From NCBI RefSeq assembly GCF_000745185.1, contig NZ_JQNJ01000001.1:2007501-2071500 (forward strand): 64,000 bases of DNA, given 5' to 3'. The position numbers and the translations under genes were made by a program. The notes under the pieces are model-generated. The model worked only from the letters and a program-made list of their open reading frames with translations, did no database searches and was not told the DNA's origin. The stretch is from Muricauda sp. MAR_2010_75 (GTDB taxonomy: Bacteria; Bacteroidota; Bacteroidia; Flavobacteriales; Flavobacteriaceae). Shown here in pieces: positions 62,762 through 64,000 of the stretch. The stretch's first letter is position 1. Each line of letters starts with the position of its first letter.

Positions 62762-63238
62762 ATGCGGAAGTACATGTTGTTATCCTTATTTGGCTTGCTG
62801 GTTTCCTGCGAACTTTTTATGTCAAAGGAAGACAAGACCCAAAAATTGGTCAATGAAGAACTTTTGGCCATAGATTGGAACGATGTGGACCAATATCCCC
62901 ATTTTGATGGATGCGACGAAACGGCCACCAAACAGGCCCAGCGTGAGTGTTTTCAAAACGTGATGTTGGACTCTTTTTCCAACGCCTTGGACAGCCTGGA
63001 ATTTCAGGTAAACCAGGATTTAAACGATACTGTATACATTGACTTTGTGATTGATGAACATGGTTTTATTTCTGTGTTGCATGTGGAGGAAAAAACCTCC
63101 GTCCTGAATGAGATAGCCGATTTTAACACCAAAGTATCCGAACTACTGAACGACCTTACCACAGTGGCACCGGCCATAAAACGGGGAAATCCGGTGAGCC
63201 TCCGGTTTCGGTTACCGCTGGTACTAAACACCAATTAG
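62762..63238 (+). CDS. Lipoprotein with TonB C-terminal-like region
   Basis: 158 residues. Lipobox LVSC with Cys at residue 16, then an acidic linker. The segment NDTVYIDFVIDEHGFISVLHV resembles the TonB/energy-transducer fold used in many Bacteroidota lipoproteins. Could bind outer-membrane or cell-wall partners. It precedes ruvC by 4 bases. Confidence 0.72.
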   Translation: MRKYMLLSLFGLLVSCELFMSKEDKTQKLVNEELLAIDWNDVDQYPHFDGCDETATKQAQRECFQNVMLDSFSNALDSLEFQVNQDLNDTVYIDFVIDEHGFISVLHVEEKTSVLNEIADFNTKVSELLNDLTTVAPAIKRGNPVSLRFRLPLVLNTN

Positions 63239-63242
63239 CGAT

Positions 63243-63794
63243 TTGGCAACAGAGAAAATCATTTTAGGGATAGACCCAGGAACAACCGTTATGGGTTTTG
63301 GCATCATAAAGGTGGTCAATAAGCAAATGCACTTTGTGCAGATGAACGAGTTGATGCTCCGAAAATATGAGGACCCCTACACCAAACTTAAACTTATTTT
63401 TGAGCGTACACTGGAATTGATTGATACCTACCATCCCGATGAAATCGCCATTGAGGCGCCTTTTTACGGAAAAAATGTGCAATCCATGTTAAAATTGGGC
63501 CGGGCACAAGGCGTGGCCATGGCCGCGGGCTTATCTAGGCAGGTGCCGATTACGGAATACATGCCCAAGAAAATCAAGATGGCCATTACCGGAAATGGAA
63601 ATGCCAGCAAGGAACAAGTGGCCAAAATGCTGCAAAGCCTGCTGAAGCTGAAAACCCTCCCCAAAAATTTGGACAGCACAGACGGACTCGCCGCTGCCGT
63701 TTGTCATTTTTATAATGATGGAAAGGTAGAAGTGGGTAAAAGCTATTCGGGTTGGGAAGCTTTTGTTAAACAGAATCCGGATAAACTTCGCTGA
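63243..63794 (+). CDS. ruvC: Crossover junction endodeoxyribonuclease RuvC
   Basis: 183 residues with a TTG start. Catalytic acids in LGIDPGTTVMGFG, IEAPFYGKNVQS and TDGLAAAVCHFYN. Resolves Holliday junctions with RuvAB. hemW follows after 2 bases. Confidence 0.95.
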   Translation: MATEKIILGIDPGTTVMGFGIIKVVNKQMHFVQMNELMLRKYEDPYTKLKLIFERTLELIDTYHPDEIAIEAPFYGKNVQSMLKLGRAQGVAMAAGLSRQVPITEYMPKKIKMAITGNGNASKEQVAKMLQSLLKLKTLPKNLDSTDGLAAAVCHFYNDGKVEVGKSYSGWEAFVKQNPDKLR

Positions 63795-63796
63795 CC

Positions 63797-64000
63797 ATGT
63801 CTGGAGTCTACATTCACGTGCCGTTTTGCAAACAAGCTTGCCATTATTGCGATTTTCATTTTTCCACACAATTGGGAAAAAAGGAGGCCATGGTGGATGC
63901 ACTTATCAAAGAGATAGAACTACGCAAAGAGGAGCTGCCCAATGAGCTAGTGGAAACCATTTATTTTGGGGGAGGAACGCCATCCATCTTGGAAATTGAA
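63797..64000 (+). CDS. hemW: HemW-like radical SAM protein, 3' end outside the window
   Basis: 68 residues visible from ATG 63797: MSGVYIHVPFCKQACHYCDF contains the radical SAM CxxxCxxC site, and TIYFGGGTPSIL is the next family block. HemW is a heme-binding relative of coproporphyrinogen oxidase HemN. The frame runs off the right edge. Confidence 0.9.
   Translation, partial: MSGVYIHVPFCKQACHYCDFHFSTQLGKKEAMVDALIKEIELRKEELPNELVETIYFGGGTPSILEIE

Overview
The window looks like chromosomal DNA of a member of the Bacteroidota, most likely Flavobacteriaceae. Evidence: DNA polymerase III alpha carries an N-terminal DnaQ-like exonuclease domain, ribosomal protein S16 has a long Ala/Glu tail, promoters of the TAnnTTTG type recur, ribosome binding sites are weak, and a TonB receptor with a carboxypeptidase-regulatory-like domain is present. 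Genus cannot be fixed from the sequence alone.

Layout. 1-5.6 kb: a signalling locus with a secreted protein, a membrane Sel1-repeat protein, a receptor-like Ser/Thr kinase carrying Sel1 repeats, and a PP2C phosphatase; its left end is cut. 5.6-10.7 kb: accessory genes (XRE regulator, two GNAT acetyltransferases, a lipoprotein, an IS3-family element at 8512-9731 with a 4-bp target duplication, an Mrr-like nuclease). 10.8-23.7 kb: a compact [NiFe]-hydrogenase cluster, hupS-hupL-protease-two small unknowns-TPR-hypABFCDE-NHL, with a convergent nickel transporter. The small subunit has no Tat signal and has Asn in place of a proximal-cluster Cys, as I recall for oxygen-tolerant, high-affinity group 2a (Huc-type) enzymes. 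A strong hairpin terminator separates the structural genes from the maturation genes, and a 23-bp dyad lies over the likely hupS promoter. 24-33.9 kb: AT-rich accessory DNA with a transglutaminase-like protein, a probable defence operon (AbiEi, AbiEii, a 1236-aa nuclease-STAND ATPase and a 176-aa partner), and a calcineurin-like phosphoesterase gene split by a second IS3-family element. Removing the IS and one TGTT duplication restores its frame exactly. The accessory stretch ends at a tRNA-Asp gene, next to short GC-rich direct repeats.

34-64 kb is mostly core: a DUF58 protein, trxA, dnaE, a PA2169-type four-helix protein, rpsP-rimM, an outer-membrane barrel, trmN6, gcdH, an FdhF/YdeP-like molybdoenzyme, an error-prone polymerase pair (dnaE2, dinB) with two GGAA-N3-TTCC dyads upstream and REP-like repeats around it, a complete histidine-utilisation operon hutHIUG with a divergent LysR regulator sharing a 30-bp dyad, a nitroreductase, a DUF456 protein, a His-rich protein plus TonB receptor, a lipoprotein, ruvC and the start of hemW.

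Working together: the hydrogenase cluster should let an aerobic heterotroph take electrons from H2, probably at trace concentrations, with self-contained NiFe cofactor assembly and nickel import. The hut operon degrades histidine to glutamate. The 25.8-31.6 kb operon is the best candidate for an undescribed system: a type IV toxin-antitoxin pair apparently co-transcribed with an Avs-like nuclease/ATPase and a small protein of unknown role.
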